Counted from the first letter of the stretch, positions 8,998 through 17,896 are shown. The stretch is DNA of 64,000 nucleotides from Chitinophagales bacterium (GCA_025057275.1 JANWXQ010000028.1:30797-94796), one strand, 5' to 3'. Numbers and translations are program-made. The notes: generated by a model from the sequence alone, not told the origin.

Positions 8998-9987
8998 TTA
9001 AAACCGGGTGTTGTAAATGGTTTTGCCGGGCAGCGGTGGGCGCAGCAGTTGCAGGCGGTAACTCAGGAACAGCTCATGCGATCCCTGAGATACCGTGCGC
9101 ACCGCTGACCGGGGATAATCGTAGGAGTATCCCATACGCAGACGCGGGTTGAGCTGCAGGCCTAACCAGGCCATGAACGCATCAGCCGTGGTGCTGTTGT
9201 AGCCGCGAAGGCCGGCGCCGGCCCAGAACTGGTTGCGATAGATCAGCGAAGCTCCGGCTTCTGCCTGAAGAGCAGTCTTGCTGTAAAGCACCTGGGCAAC
9301 GGGTTCCAACATCATCTGCCTGCTCAGCGGAACAGTAACGCCAAACTGACCGACATATTGCCTGGTGTTTCGATACAAAGCCGTCTGACTGCTGCCCTCA
9401 AGCGCCAGTTGACTTTGCAACAAATGAGCAGCACTCAATCCTACCACCCAACGCGGATGCACCAGGCACATTCCGGCAGTCAGGTCAGCTGCCAGATCAC
9501 CAGCGCCTGCTGAGGGCAACACCGGATCGTTGTGGTCGATGCCGCCGAGGTAGTTGCCTTCCGGAGCGCGTAGCTTATTGCCTTGCAGTCCTGCCTGCAC
9601 AAGCTCTGCAGACAGTCCGGCGGCCACCACAGTGGCACCCAGGCGCCTTTGATAACTGTAACTCAAAGAAGCCGCTGTCAGCCTGAGGGCACCACTGAGT
9701 TCGTTGTGCAGCAGAATACCTGCACCTCCATTCAACAGGGTAAGTGGAGCATGAGCCGACAGGTACTGGCTGAGCGGGTGGCCCGGCATGCCTACCCATT
9801 GGGCCCGGGCATGGGCTGTGAGATGCAAATACGCACCGATGCCACCAAAAGCAGGATTGGCAGCATATCGATGATGGGCCAGTTGGGTGAGCGGAGGCAA
9901 CTGCTGCGCCGTGGCTAAGACCACTGCCACTTGGGCAACACCGAGTAAAATGAGCCAACGTGAAGCAAACCCCTGAAGGGCAGGCAT
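8998..9987 (-). CDS. porP: PorP/SprF family T9SS outer-membrane protein
   Basis: 329 residues with a signal peptide (LILLGVAQVAVVLATAQQ). The first mature segment has the PorP/SprF signature of a short region ending in NPAFGGIGAYLHL, then repeating amphipathic strands and an ending KTIYNTRF, which is the typical PorP/SprF tail. Members are outer-membrane barrels that work with GldM-linked T9SS modules and attachment of surface adhesins. The position directly upstream of gldKLMN is the arrangement seen for porP in many Bacteroidota. A second family member starts at the right edge of this window. Confidence 0.88.
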   Translation of the reverse strand: MPALQGFASRWLILLGVAQVAVVLATAQQLPPLTQLAHHRYAANPAFGGIGAYLHLTAHARAQWVGMPGHPLSQYLSAHAPLTLLNGGAGILLHNELSGALRLTAASLSYSYQRRLGATVVAAGLSAELVQAGLQGNKLRAPEGNYLGGIDHNDPVLPSAGAGDLAADLTAGMCLVHPRWVVGLSAAHLLQSQLALEGSSQTALYRNTRQYVGQFGVTVPLSRQMMLEPVAQVLYSKTALQAEAGASLIYRNQFWAGAGLRGYNSTTADAFMAWLGLQLNPRLRMGYSYDYPRSAVRTVSQGSHELFLSYRLQLLRPPLPGKTIYNTRF

Positions 9988-10043
9988 GATGTGTAAAAGA
10001 ACATCATCGGCCCGACAAAGGCAAATGCCAGAGGAGAAAGAGC

Positions 10044-10877
10044 TTAATGAACCTGAGTCAGAAAATGATCCAGAGCCATAGCCATGGAGGGCAGTTCCGG
10101 CGTCGGAGCCATTACGGCTACTTCCAGACCGGCATTCTGAGCAGCCTGAACGGTGGGCGCTCCGTAGGCTCCGATCAGCAGATTGCGCTGTTTGAACCCG
10201 GGCACCTTTTGCTGCAACACTTCCACCCCTATGGGAGCAAAAAACACCAGCATCTGATGACGTCGCAGTTCCTGCTCTTTGATTTCGGCCGGTACGGTAC
10301 GAAACAGCACGACTTCAGAAAACTCGTATTGCTTGGAGCGGAAATGCCTGGCGATATCGGGCCGGTGATGATCGGCGCAGGTGATCAGGTAACGATCGTT
10401 ATCGTGATGCTTGTCGATCTGATGCAGCAGGGTTTCCAACTTACCGTCGCCGTAAAACACTTTTCGTTTCCGATACAAAATGTATTTCTGAAGATATAAT
10501 GCAATGGCTTCGGTCATGCAATAGTAACGGCATTCAGCCGACAGCTTCAGCCGCATATCGTCGCAGATCTTAAAGTATTGATCTACCAGGCTGCGACTGG
10601 TGAAGATCACGGCCGTATGCTGTTCGGGATAAATCCGTTGACGGCGCACGTCGCGGCAGGTGAGCGGCTCCAGGTGAATAAACGGTTTGAATTCAATATG
10701 GATATTGTGCTTTCTGGCCAGTTCCGTGTACGGGTTTCGGTCGGTTTCGGGACGCACCTGAGTCAGCAGAATGGACGTAACCTGAATCCGGCTATGGCCC
10801 TGTCTGCCATTCACCGCTTTCTTTCCGGTGGTGGCGTTGCGCTTTTTGCCGGTTATGGGTTCAGACGGTTCTTTCAT
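10044..10877 (-). CDS. hemD: Uroporphyrinogen-III synthase-like protein (HemD)
   Basis: 277 residues from Met13 of the ORF; this start leaves a 7-base gap to the DUF4271 gene, whereas the longer start would overlap it by 29 bases. The N-terminal basic linker is followed by a two-lobed HemD pattern: SILLTQVRPET, AVIFTSRSLVDQYF, then LITCADHHRPDIARHF, LVFFAPIGVEVLQQ and LIGAYGAPTVQAAQNAGLE. HemD closes hydroxymethylbilane to uroporphyrinogen III in heme synthesis. The sequence is poorly conserved, as is normal for HemD. The pairing with a DUF4271 membrane protein is common in Bacteroidota. hemW, another heme gene, is nearby. Confidence 0.75.
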   Translation of the reverse strand: MKEPSEPITGKKRNATTGKKAVNGRQGHSRIQVTSILLTQVRPETDRNPYTELARKHNIHIEFKPFIHLEPLTCRDVRRQRIYPEQHTAVIFTSRSLVDQYFKICDDMRLKLSAECRYYCMTEAIALYLQKYILYRKRKVFYGDGKLETLLHQIDKHHDNDRYLITCADHHRPDIARHFRSKQYEFSEVVLFRTVPAEIKEQELRRHQMLVFFAPIGVEVLQQKVPGFKQRNLLIGAYGAPTVQAAQNAGLEVAVMAPTPELPSMAMALDHFLTQVH

Positions 10878-10884
10878 ACGGTTT

Positions 10885-11739
10885 TTATCGGTCAACGCTA
10901 AGTCCTGCCGCATTGAGGAAAATCCGCACTAACACCAGCAATGGGGCGATTTCCAGAGCGCAAAGGTACAGTAAAAAAAGAAGCGGCCGCTGCAACAGCA
11001 ACGGGGAACCCACCGACAATCCCTTGGCCATCCGCACCACGAACAAGACGATGAGCACGCCATACGACACGTAATAAGCGACGTGCTGAACCGGTTCAGT
11101 GGCAAATGCCATCACAATGATCAGGGGAAACAACAACAGACCGGCCACCCGAAGCAATTGAAATTCATAGTATAGAAAAAAACGTAAGGGCCGCGCATCC
11201 GGAAGGGCCACTGCTGCCAGTTGAATGAAAAAATATCGTGCCGCCAGCAAAGCTGTAATTGCGGCCAAGCCCATCAACACCACCTGCCATAAAGCATCCG
11301 GCGGAATGCGATACAGCCTGCCAGCCAGAAGGGCGATGTACAACGAGGCGACGATTACAGCAAAGCCATTGAGCAAAACCCATCCAAACGGTATGCCCAC
11401 ACTGAGCTCACGAAGCAACTGCTGGTTATAGCCCCAACGGCGCCAAACCCAGGCAAGCTCATTGAGTTCGTTTGGGTAGGCCATTCGGATAAAAGCCAGC
11501 AGGCCGGCCAGAGCGAGCAACGTCCAGAACAAGGCGTCCTGAGCATGTCGGCTTGCAGGAATACCTTTTGCCCGGCTGTGGACCACTAGCGTGGGCCATG
11601 TGCCCTGCATGGCTTCTGCAAAAGCTGTGTTGGCTTCATGCGAAAAGGGAAAACGAGCAGACAAGCTTTCGGCTACCAGCGGCATGCCGAAAAACAAAAC
11701 ATGAAGAAAAAACAACAACCGAACAGCAGACCGGGTCAC
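10885..11739 (-). CDS. DUF4271 integral membrane protein
   Basis: 284 residues with an N-terminal signal-like segment (LLFFLHVLFFGMPLVAES) and about seven hydrophobic helices, among them DALFWTLLALAGLLAFIRM, VLLNGFAVIVASLYIALLAG, VVLMGLAAITALLAARYFF and LLLFPLIIVMAFATEP. The pattern, with ending LLFLYLCALEIAPLLVLVRIFLN, fits the Bacteroidota-specific DUF4271 family, whose function is unknown. It lies 5 bases after the Omp85-type gene and 7 bases before the HemD-like gene, so all three are likely co-transcribed. Confidence 0.75.
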   Translation of the reverse strand: MTRSAVRLLFFLHVLFFGMPLVAESLSARFPFSHEANTAFAEAMQGTWPTLVVHSRAKGIPASRHAQDALFWTLLALAGLLAFIRMAYPNELNELAWVWRRWGYNQQLLRELSVGIPFGWVLLNGFAVIVASLYIALLAGRLYRIPPDALWQVVLMGLAAITALLAARYFFIQLAAVALPDARPLRFFLYYEFQLLRVAGLLLFPLIIVMAFATEPVQHVAYYVSYGVLIVLFVVRMAKGLSVGSPLLLQRPLLFLLYLCALEIAPLLVLVRIFLNAAGLSVDR

Positions 11740-11744
11740 TCCGC

Positions 11745-13568
11745 TTAAAAGTAGTTGATGTATCCAAAATGAATTTTTGCGAAACGAAACTGAATGGGAT
11801 TATCCAATTGACGACCCAGGGCATAACTGACGGCAAAAACGCCTCCCTTGGTGTCAAAGCTCATTCCGGCACCCAATCCCAGAGGCCAGTCGCGCAGCAC
11901 AGGTTGCATCAACTGGTTTTCTATCCATGCGCCGTCCACAAATGCATAGAGATAGGAACGGCCGGCCAGCAGCAGGCGATACTCAGCCGACAGCAAATGA
12001 TACTGCGAAGCATACACCGACTGCTCGTCAAACCCACGAAGCAACTGAAAACCCCCGATGCGATACAGGTCGCTGAGCAAATAGTACGGTGTATACAGTA
12101 ACGCACCGGCATAAAGCAGGCGCAAAGCCTGCCGGTTGAAAACCGGCAGGATGAGCTCCACGTTACCCTGGGCAGCCAAACGAAACTGGCGGTCCGGAAG
12201 GGAATCGTACAAAGAAGCAAAAAGAAAGTCGGGCTGTTCGGGATCCGTCAGTTGGGTGATGGCCGGATTGGGCACAATCTTACGATTTCCTGCTTCTCCC
12301 GAAAGCTGCACGCTCCAGCCCCAACGGCCGGCATCGCCGCTGCTTTGGCGGTGATGCCATTCGCCTCCTAACAGGTTTTCGCGGCTGTCCAGATGCGTGG
12401 GCAACTGCTTGCTGCGTACTACCTGAAGGCTGTCAAAGGAAACCATATTTACCACATAGCGACCGGCAAAAAACCGCATGTAGCGATTAGCCGCCATCAA
12501 ATACCGGATTCCTCCCTTGTAACGAACATCCACATACAGGGAATCGTTGCGCAACAACTGAAACGAACCTTCCACGGCAAAGGGCAGCCGGAACGGGTAG
12601 GGATAATCGGCGCCAAGAAACACCTGGGCCGAGCGGGCATTGAGGCGGCTGAACGTAAAGCGAAGCTGTTCACCTCTTCCAAAAGCATTTTTCAGATCCA
12701 GATCGCCCTCACCGGTCAGCAGCAATTTGCCTGCAGGCTGGGCATTAGGCAGCAGGCCTAAAATGAAATGAAGGCGGGAGGCATTGCGGCGTTGAAGCGG
12801 CAACGATAGGGTGGCCCGGTCGTTGGCAAAAGTTACCTGAGGTGAACCGGTTAGAGCGACAAAAGGCAACTGCTGCAGACGGGGAGCCGCCTGCCGAAGA
12901 AGCGATTCATCGTAGGGCGCTGGCAGGTGCAGCCCCAGGTATCCCTGCAGAAAAGCGGTTGACAAACGGGCATCGCCCCGCACCTGAATGCTGTCAATGA
13001 GCACTTGTTGATGGAGCTTCAGCGAAAGAGCAGCCTGCAGGCGGTTGCTATCCGCCTTCAGGCTGTCCAGGCGTAGCACGGCAAACGGATAACCGTTGTT
13101 CTCGCAGTAGGTGATCAGCTGGTTCAGCAACTGCTGCAGGCGGGCGGCAGACACCGGTTGTCCGCGAAAATCCTGATCGCGGAATCCGGAGCGGCGCAGC
13201 ATGAGGGGGTCCACGTTGCCACGTCGCAGTGCAACCCATTCCCAACGATTACCCAGATGCATGTCAATAACCAACTTTGTCGTGTCGCGATGCCGGACTT
13301 CATAGGATGCCTCAAGATAGCCGGCATCATACAGCCGGTTCAACAGCCGTTGCACTTCTTTGTGCCGGCTGAGCGTGTCGTTGAATTCCCTTTTATAGGA
13401 AAACTGTCTGACCAGCAACAGGCTATCTTTAGGTGGTGCAGAAACATGCAGCCGCTGAATGGTCTGGGCCTGCGCAGCCGGAACCTTCACCAACCAACCG
13501 GCGACCAACAGTACAGGCAGTAGCAGATTTCGTCGGCTAACCGCAAGGCCAAAGGTCATATGCAACAA
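11745..13568 (-). CDS. Omp85/BamA-TamA family outer-membrane protein
   Basis: 607 residues. A signal peptide (LLPVLLVAGWLVKVPAAQAQ) precedes POTRA-like repeats over roughly residues 40-270 (KEVQRLLNRLYDAGYLEASYEV; LIDSIQVRGDARLSTAFLQGYLGL). A C-terminal 16-strand-type barrel follows, with the Omp85 lid-loop motif as LLRGF within RIGGFQLLRGFDEQS and a terminal aromatic residue (IHFGYINYF). These proteins insert or translocate proteins or lipids at the outer membrane. The 607-residue size is smaller than BamA and closer to TamA-like or surface-lipoprotein export members; the substrate is unknown. It is divergent from hemW with 17 bases between start codons. Met4 (13559) is an alternative start. 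Confidence 0.8.
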   Translation of the reverse strand: MLHMTFGLAVSRRNLLLPVLLVAGWLVKVPAAQAQTIQRLHVSAPPKDSLLLVRQFSYKREFNDTLSRHKEVQRLLNRLYDAGYLEASYEVRHRDTTKLVIDMHLGNRWEWVALRRGNVDPLMLRRSGFRDQDFRGQPVSAARLQQLLNQLITYCENNGYPFAVLRLDSLKADSNRLQAALSLKLHQQVLIDSIQVRGDARLSTAFLQGYLGLHLPAPYDESLLRQAAPRLQQLPFVALTGSPQVTFANDRATLSLPLQRRNASRLHFILGLLPNAQPAGKLLLTGEGDLDLKNAFGRGEQLRFTFSRLNARSAQVFLGADYPYPFRLPFAVEGSFQLLRNDSLYVDVRYKGGIRYLMAANRYMRFFAGRYVVNMVSFDSLQVVRSKQLPTHLDSRENLLGGEWHHRQSSGDAGRWGWSVQLSGEAGNRKIVPNPAITQLTDPEQPDFLFASLYDSLPDRQFRLAAQGNVELILPVFNRQALRLLYAGALLYTPYYLLSDLYRIGGFQLLRGFDEQSVYASQYHLLSAEYRLLLAGRSYLYAFVDGAWIENQLMQPVLRDWPLGLGAGMSFDTKGGVFAVSYALGRQLDNPIQFRFAKIHFGYINYF

Positions 13569-13585
13569 AATTCCTCATATTTCTG

Positions 13586-14719
13586 ATGGCAGGCATTTAC
13601 GTACACATTCCCTTTTGCCGTCAGGCCTGCTCGTATTGCAACTTTTATTTCACCACTTCGCAGCGGATGCGCAATGAACTGGTGGATGCCCTAGTTCAGG
13701 AGGCTGCTCTGCAGCAGTCGTATCTGGAACCCGGCGAGGTGGAAACAGTGTATTTGGGCGGTGGCACTCCATCATTGCTCACCGGCGAGACTTTGCAGCG
13801 GTTGTTTGATGCTTTATTCCGTCATTTCCCCATCCGTGAGAATGCAGAAATTACCCTGGAAGCAAATCCCGATGACCTGACAGAAGAAAAAATCCGCGAA
13901 CTGCGCACCCTGCCGGTGAACCGGCTCAGTATCGGCATCCAGTCGTTTGATGATTCTACATTGAAAGAGCTTAACCGCAGCCACACGGCCGAGCAGGCGG
14001 TAGCTGCGGTGAAACGTGTCCAGGATGCCGGATTTCAGAACATCAACGTGGACTTGCTTTACGGCCTTCCCGAACTGTCCATACCCAAATGGCGGGAAAC
14101 TTTGCAGCGGGCGTTGGAACTTCAGGTAACACATCTGAGTTGCTATGCCCTGACGGTGGAACCGCGCACCGCTCTGGCGTACCGGCAGGCTGCGGGACGC
14201 TGGAAACCGGCCGATGACGAACTGGCAGCCCGGCATCTGGAATACCTGATGAAGGCCATGCGTCAGGCCGGATGGTTGCATTATGAAATTTCTAATTTTT
14301 CCTGTTCCCCGCAATACATCAGCCGGCACAACAGCTCCTATTGGCTGGGAACACCCTACCTGGGCCTGGGTCCTTCTGCTCATTCATACAACGGACATTC
14401 GCGCCAATGGAACGTTTCAGACGTGCGCCGTTATGTGCAAGCCATCGCTGCAGGACGCATTCCCTGCGAAAAAGAAATCCTACATCCGCATCAACGCATC
14501 AGCGAACAACTGCTGACCCGTCTGCGCACTGTATGGGGCTTCTCTTTGCAGGATGTGCCAGAGGATGAGCGAAAAAAAATGGAAATGCGCTTCGTGCCCT
14601 GGGTTCAAGGGGGCTGGCTGATTAAGGATCAGGATGTGCTGTATCTGACCGACAGAGGAAAACTCATTGCCGACCGAATTATTCTGGACCTGATGCCTGA
14701 TGTGCCTGATGATTTCTGA
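13586..14719 (+). CDS. hemW: Radical SAM heme chaperone HemW
   Basis: 377 residues starting MAGIYVHIPFC. The iron-sulfur motif is Cys11-x3-Cys15-x2-Cys18 (CRQACSYCNF), followed by the family motifs YLGGGTPS, EITLEANPDDLT, RLSIGIQSFDD and NVDLLYGLP. The C-terminal region (QLLTRLRTVWGFSLQD, YLTDRGKLIADRIILDL) is the HemW winged-helix domain. The absence of the extra N-terminal region of HemN supports the heme chaperone HemW rather than oxygen-independent coproporphyrinogen oxidase. The gene converges on the secreted hydrolase gene, 19 bases apart. Confidence 0.92.
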   Translation: MAGIYVHIPFCRQACSYCNFYFTTSQRMRNELVDALVQEAALQQSYLEPGEVETVYLGGGTPSLLTGETLQRLFDALFRHFPIRENAEITLEANPDDLTEEKIRELRTLPVNRLSIGIQSFDDSTLKELNRSHTAEQAVAAVKRVQDAGFQNINVDLLYGLPELSIPKWRETLQRALELQVTHLSCYALTVEPRTALAYRQAAGRWKPADDELAARHLEYLMKAMRQAGWLHYEISNFSCSPQYISRHNSSYWLGTPYLGLGPSAHSYNGHSRQWNVSDVRRYVQAIAAGRIPCEKEILHPHQRISEQLLTRLRTVWGFSLQDVPEDERKKMEMRFVPWVQGGWLIKDQDVLYLTDRGKLIADRIILDLMPDVPDDF

Positions 14720-14738
14720 TCCGTTCTGCTATCCCAGG

Positions 14739-16883
14739 CTAATGCGCAACGACCACGCGGCGATTGATGGTGCGATCGGACAGGATGGCCTGCACCACAT
14801 AAACGCCCGAAGGCAACAAATCGCCATGAGGTCCCACGGCTTGCCAGTCAAACTCATGCGTCCCAGCCTCCAATGTGCCATCAAACAAAGTTGCTGCCGG
14901 CATTCCGTTAGGCTGAAATACTGAAACGCGTACCCGCTCGGTTTGCCTGATGTTTAGACTTATTGTTCCCCTTGAGTGGAGGGGAGAGGGATAAACCTGA
15001 AGGGTCGGTTCAGCCATTGGGTTCCCCGCTTGAACATTTTGTGCTTTGACACACGGGCCAACAGTCTGCGTGCTGATGTTGACAACCAGGGTGTTTCCGG
15101 TTTTCAGGAATTTGACATTGGGAATGGTGACCGGACCGCCGGTATAAACCAGACTGCCGGAACCAATGATGGCATTGTTGTTATCGAAGTTGGTCCAGAC
15201 CAGGGTTTGGCCAACGAGCGGCTTAAACTGCTGCGTGCGACGAAGCACCACATCGGCACGGCAGGAATCAAACTGGCGGGCGTCAGCCACACCGCCTACA
15301 TAAAGGGTGCGCAAATAGCAGTAAATGCTATACGTGCAGGCGTTATCCACGATACTGGTGTAGTCCCAATCCATATACGCATTGTAAGCGCCGTAAGGAT
15401 CTCCGTCGGAAGCATTGCCATTCCCCGGATTGTGGTTGCTGGTGCTGTAGCGGAAAGCCGGATACGACCTGTTGTTGGCAAAGCGCAAAAAGTCGGGAAA
15501 CGTTTCGGCGTCAGTGAAATCCGCCTTTTTTCCATTGTGTTTGCGCCGATCCCAGTACCACAAACCGCCGTGAGGATAGCGGTTCAGCGTGTCGTACCAT
15601 TTGATACTGCCCACCCAACCGATTTTGGTGTCATCGCGTCCATGAATGCCCTGTCCAAAAGGAATGTGGGCATTACGGTGCATGTTGTAGTAGGTACGGG
15701 AATCGGTAAAATCCCAAATAAGGATGGAATCGTTGGTGCCGGGATAGGTAACATCAGTGGGCAGGTCGCTGCTGGCCTTGCAAAACGTGTATTCCCTGCG
15801 GTCGCCGCTGACGGTTTTATAGAAAACCGGAGCAACGATCACGTAAAAAGCAGAGACCAAGTCAGGATTGTTCAAGGCAGTGATCATGGCGCCAAAACCG
15901 TTATGCGACTTGCCCCGCATATAAACGCGATTACTGTCTACCCCCGGCTGGCGCCTGGCCCATAGCAGGATTTCGCGCAGGCGCTTCTGGGTGAAGGTAT
16001 GCACCACTCCGCTGGTCACTTTCGGATTGAGCGAATTCTGAACATACATATTGTAGCTGTTGTTATATCCGATCCAATAGGTATTGCTTCCATTAGGCAT
16101 CCAGTCGTCGGGTTGCAGCATGTTGCAGTTGGTGCACAGGTCGTCGGGGATTTTTTTTATCGGGCTTTGGTCAGCGAAATTGACAAACAGGGGCTGACCT
16201 TCGGTATTGCCTCGCTTCTGCAGCGTGAACATGTAGCCGTAGCTGCCCACGTTGTTGAACGCCGGCCACAGCGGAGTGCTGTAATTATCTCCCCATACGA
16301 CGTATTCATAACTGATGTCGCCATTGCTCTGGTTGGTAATGGTTTGCAGCACGGGTTGCGGTTTGGCTACATATTCCTGAACTCCGTTAATCAACGAGTT
16401 GACTCCGGGCAAAATGGTTTTGTCTTCGATGCCGGTATTCAGATCGGTAACCGTGATGGCATAATAAAAGATGCCATCGGATGTGGTGGTAGCTACGTAA
16501 AGTCCCCGGTCAGAAGCCAGCGCGGCCTGTCCTTCCGTAATAACAAGGAAAAAATCTTTATTCTTTAAAGTGCTTTTGCGAACATTTTTTCCTGAATGAT
16601 CCCGGACAAAACCACGATAGGTGCTGCTGGTGAGCTGCGCGGAACTGGTGATCGGATCTGTTGAACGATATAGGTTGTACTGCAGGTTGACAGCAGCGGG
16701 ATTTTTCCATGTAAGAAAAACCTGACCAAAACGATAAAAGGCTGACAGCTCGCTTACTGTGTAAGCCGCAAGCCAAAACGGCTTCCACACCAGGAAAACA
16801 GCAGAAACGCAGAAAGCAAAAAAACCAGATTTACATCGGCGGAGCAGCAGTATGCGGGGCAGGAACAGTGAGAGGGTCGGCAT
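14739..16883 (-). CDS. Secreted alpha/beta-hydrolase-like protein with T9SS sorting domain
   Basis: 714 residues. A long signal segment (FFAFCVSAVFLVWKPFWLAA) is followed by a fibronectin-III-like domain (AFYRFGQVFLTWKNP, NLYRSTDP) and a large central region. Around residue 325 there is MRGKSHNGFGAMI, which resembles a nucleophile elbow (G-x-S-x-x-G) and is preceded by RRQPGVDSNRVY, the usual context in secreted esterases. Aromatic and Asn-rich stretches (WYWDRRKHNG) follow. The last 90 residues form an FlgD-like T9SS sorting domain (LQVYPSP, GTHEFDWQAVG, SGVYVVQAIL). Substrate unknown; a carbohydrate or polymer esterase is a guess from domain layout only. Confidence 0.7.
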   Translation of the reverse strand: MPTLSLFLPRILLLRRCKSGFFAFCVSAVFLVWKPFWLAAYTVSELSAFYRFGQVFLTWKNPAAVNLQYNLYRSTDPITSSAQLTSSTYRGFVRDHSGKNVRKSTLKNKDFFLVITEGQAALASDRGLYVATTTSDGIFYYAITVTDLNTGIEDKTILPGVNSLINGVQEYVAKPQPVLQTITNQSNGDISYEYVVWGDNYSTPLWPAFNNVGSYGYMFTLQKRGNTEGQPLFVNFADQSPIKKIPDDLCTNCNMLQPDDWMPNGSNTYWIGYNNSYNMYVQNSLNPKVTSGVVHTFTQKRLREILLWARRQPGVDSNRVYMRGKSHNGFGAMITALNNPDLVSAFYVIVAPVFYKTVSGDRREYTFCKASSDLPTDVTYPGTNDSILIWDFTDSRTYYNMHRNAHIPFGQGIHGRDDTKIGWVGSIKWYDTLNRYPHGGLWYWDRRKHNGKKADFTDAETFPDFLRFANNRSYPAFRYSTSNHNPGNGNASDGDPYGAYNAYMDWDYTSIVDNACTYSIYCYLRTLYVGGVADARQFDSCRADVVLRRTQQFKPLVGQTLVWTNFDNNNAIIGSGSLVYTGGPVTIPNVKFLKTGNTLVVNISTQTVGPCVKAQNVQAGNPMAEPTLQVYPSPLHSRGTISLNIRQTERVRVSVFQPNGMPAATLFDGTLEAGTHEFDWQAVGPHGDLLPSGVYVVQAILSDRTINRRVVVAH

Positions 16884-17206
16884 GGGCTAAAATGGGGGTT
16901 GGAGGGAAAAGGAAACAAAGCTGAGGCAACATGGCGGATGTTTTCATCTGAATCAACCCGCTCTGTTTTGGGCGAGGCCATGTAAGGTAAAAAAATCCCT
17001 TTGGAAAGACGAGTGGAAAGCGACATGCTGTTTCTATCCAAGCAAAACAGCACGAGCAGATGAGCGCCGCTGTCCAGCAACCAATGGCCTGGAAGCTCAA
17101 GTAAAAAACAGAGAAAAGGTTGAAAGCCAAAAGGTTCATGGAATAATTGTCCGGGCTTTTACGAAAAAGGAGGCGCGGGGTTGCAATTTACGCGCCGCAG
17201 CCCGGC
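16884..17206. other. Intergenic region (323 bases) between the Crp/Fnr gene and the secreted hydrolase
   Basis: No convincing gene here. Two minus-strand ORFs (16754-17080, 16831-17139) run through it but have no family pattern and overlap the hydrolase start. It holds a terminator-like hairpin at 17164-17196 just after the Crp/Fnr stop. A 7-of-8 match to the -7 box lies on the minus strand at 16916-16923 (CAGCTTTG), about 33 bases before the hydrolase start, without a matching -33 element. Confidence 0.5.
17164..17196 (-). terminator. Candidate terminator after the sulfur operon
   Basis: On the minus strand, 11 bases after the Crp/Fnr stop, GGCGCG and CGCGCC form a fully GC 6-base stem around a loop of about 14 bases, followed within 3 bases by a run of five T. 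Loop size is larger than ideal, so the call is moderate. Confidence 0.5.
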
Positions 17207-17872
17207 TTAAACTGTAGGAGCTTTGGCTTCTTCACCAAAAAACGGGCGAAGCAGTTTAATCTCGTTGCGATACAAAATCAACTGATGCATGTTTTCAAAC
17301 TGTTTCAATATCCGGGAAATCACCACGCGTGTGGTGCCCAGATCGGAGGCAATCTGCTGATGCGAAACTTTAATTACGCTGCTATGGGCATGCCGGCTTT
17401 TGTCCAGCAGGTAGTTTTTCACCCGCTGATCCAGATGACCGAAAGCGATGAGATCAATGGATTGCAGTAATTCGTTAAACCGTTGCATAAATCCGTCAAA
17501 GATGTACGACCGCCAGGAGGGATAGGTACATATCCATTCATCCAACTTGGCATGAGGGATGGTGATGAGCTGGCCGTCTTCTTCAGCAATCGCTTTTACT
17601 TCGCTTTTGCGGGCATGCATGCAGCAGCTGTAGGCCATGCTGCAGCTGTCCGTAGCCGACAGATAATAAAGCAGAATTTCTTTTCCTGATTTATCCAGCC
17701 TGTACACCTTAACTGTTCCGCTGAGAATTATAGGCATAGCGCGGATGTACTTGCCGTAATCCATAATCACTTCGCCCTCGCGGAACTCCCGTATTTCGCC
17801 GCACTCCAGCAAATCCCGAAGCAGCGGTTCTTCAAATATCCCTTTAAACCTGGCAGTAACTAATTCCTGCAT
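17207..17872 (-). CDS. Crp/Fnr family transcription regulator of the sulfur module
   Basis: 221 residues: an N-terminal cyclic-nucleotide-binding-type beta-roll (residues 1-130, with GEVIMDYGKYIRAMPIILSG) and a C-terminal helix-turn-helix (VSHQQIASDLGTTRVVISRIL). The ligand pocket lacks the cAMP-binding arginine/serine pattern of true CRP. Three cysteines at 77, 83 and 84 (SCSMAYSCCMH) lie in the beta-roll and are suited to redox or sulfane-sulfur sensing; similar cysteines occur in related Bacteroidota regulators. It is the last gene of the sulfur cluster, 144 bases after the DsrE-like gene and with its own candidate promoter, so it may control the cluster and itself. Confidence 0.88.
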   Translation of the reverse strand: MQELVTARFKGIFEEPLLRDLLECGEIREFREGEVIMDYGKYIRAMPIILSGTVKVYRLDKSGKEILLYYLSATDSCSMAYSCCMHARKSEVKAIAEEDGQLITIPHAKLDEWICTYPSWRSYIFDGFMQRFNELLQSIDLIAFGHLDQRVKNYLLDKSRHAHSSVIKVSHQQIASDLGTTRVVISRILKQFENMHQLILYRNEIKLLRPFFGEEAKAPTV

Positions 17873-17888
17873 TATCGGTGAGCTCGCT

Positions 17889-17896
17889 CAAATATA
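17889..17896 (-). promoter_or_regulatory. Candidate -7 box for the Crp/Fnr gene
   Basis: TATATTTG on the minus strand is a perfect TAnnTTTG match ending 16 bases before the ATG at 17872. No TTG is at the expected distance; the upstream area is AT-rich (AAATATGATATTTTGC), as might suit an activator site. Confidence 0.5.

Noticed and set aside
14976-15965. A 329-residue plus-strand ORF
   Set aside because: Antisense shadow of the secreted T9SS hydrolase-like gene, no family pattern, no promoter.
16831-17139. A 102-residue minus-strand ORF in the longest intergenic gap
   Set aside because: No family pattern; it overlaps the hydrolase start and is hydrophobic by chance from T-rich sequence.
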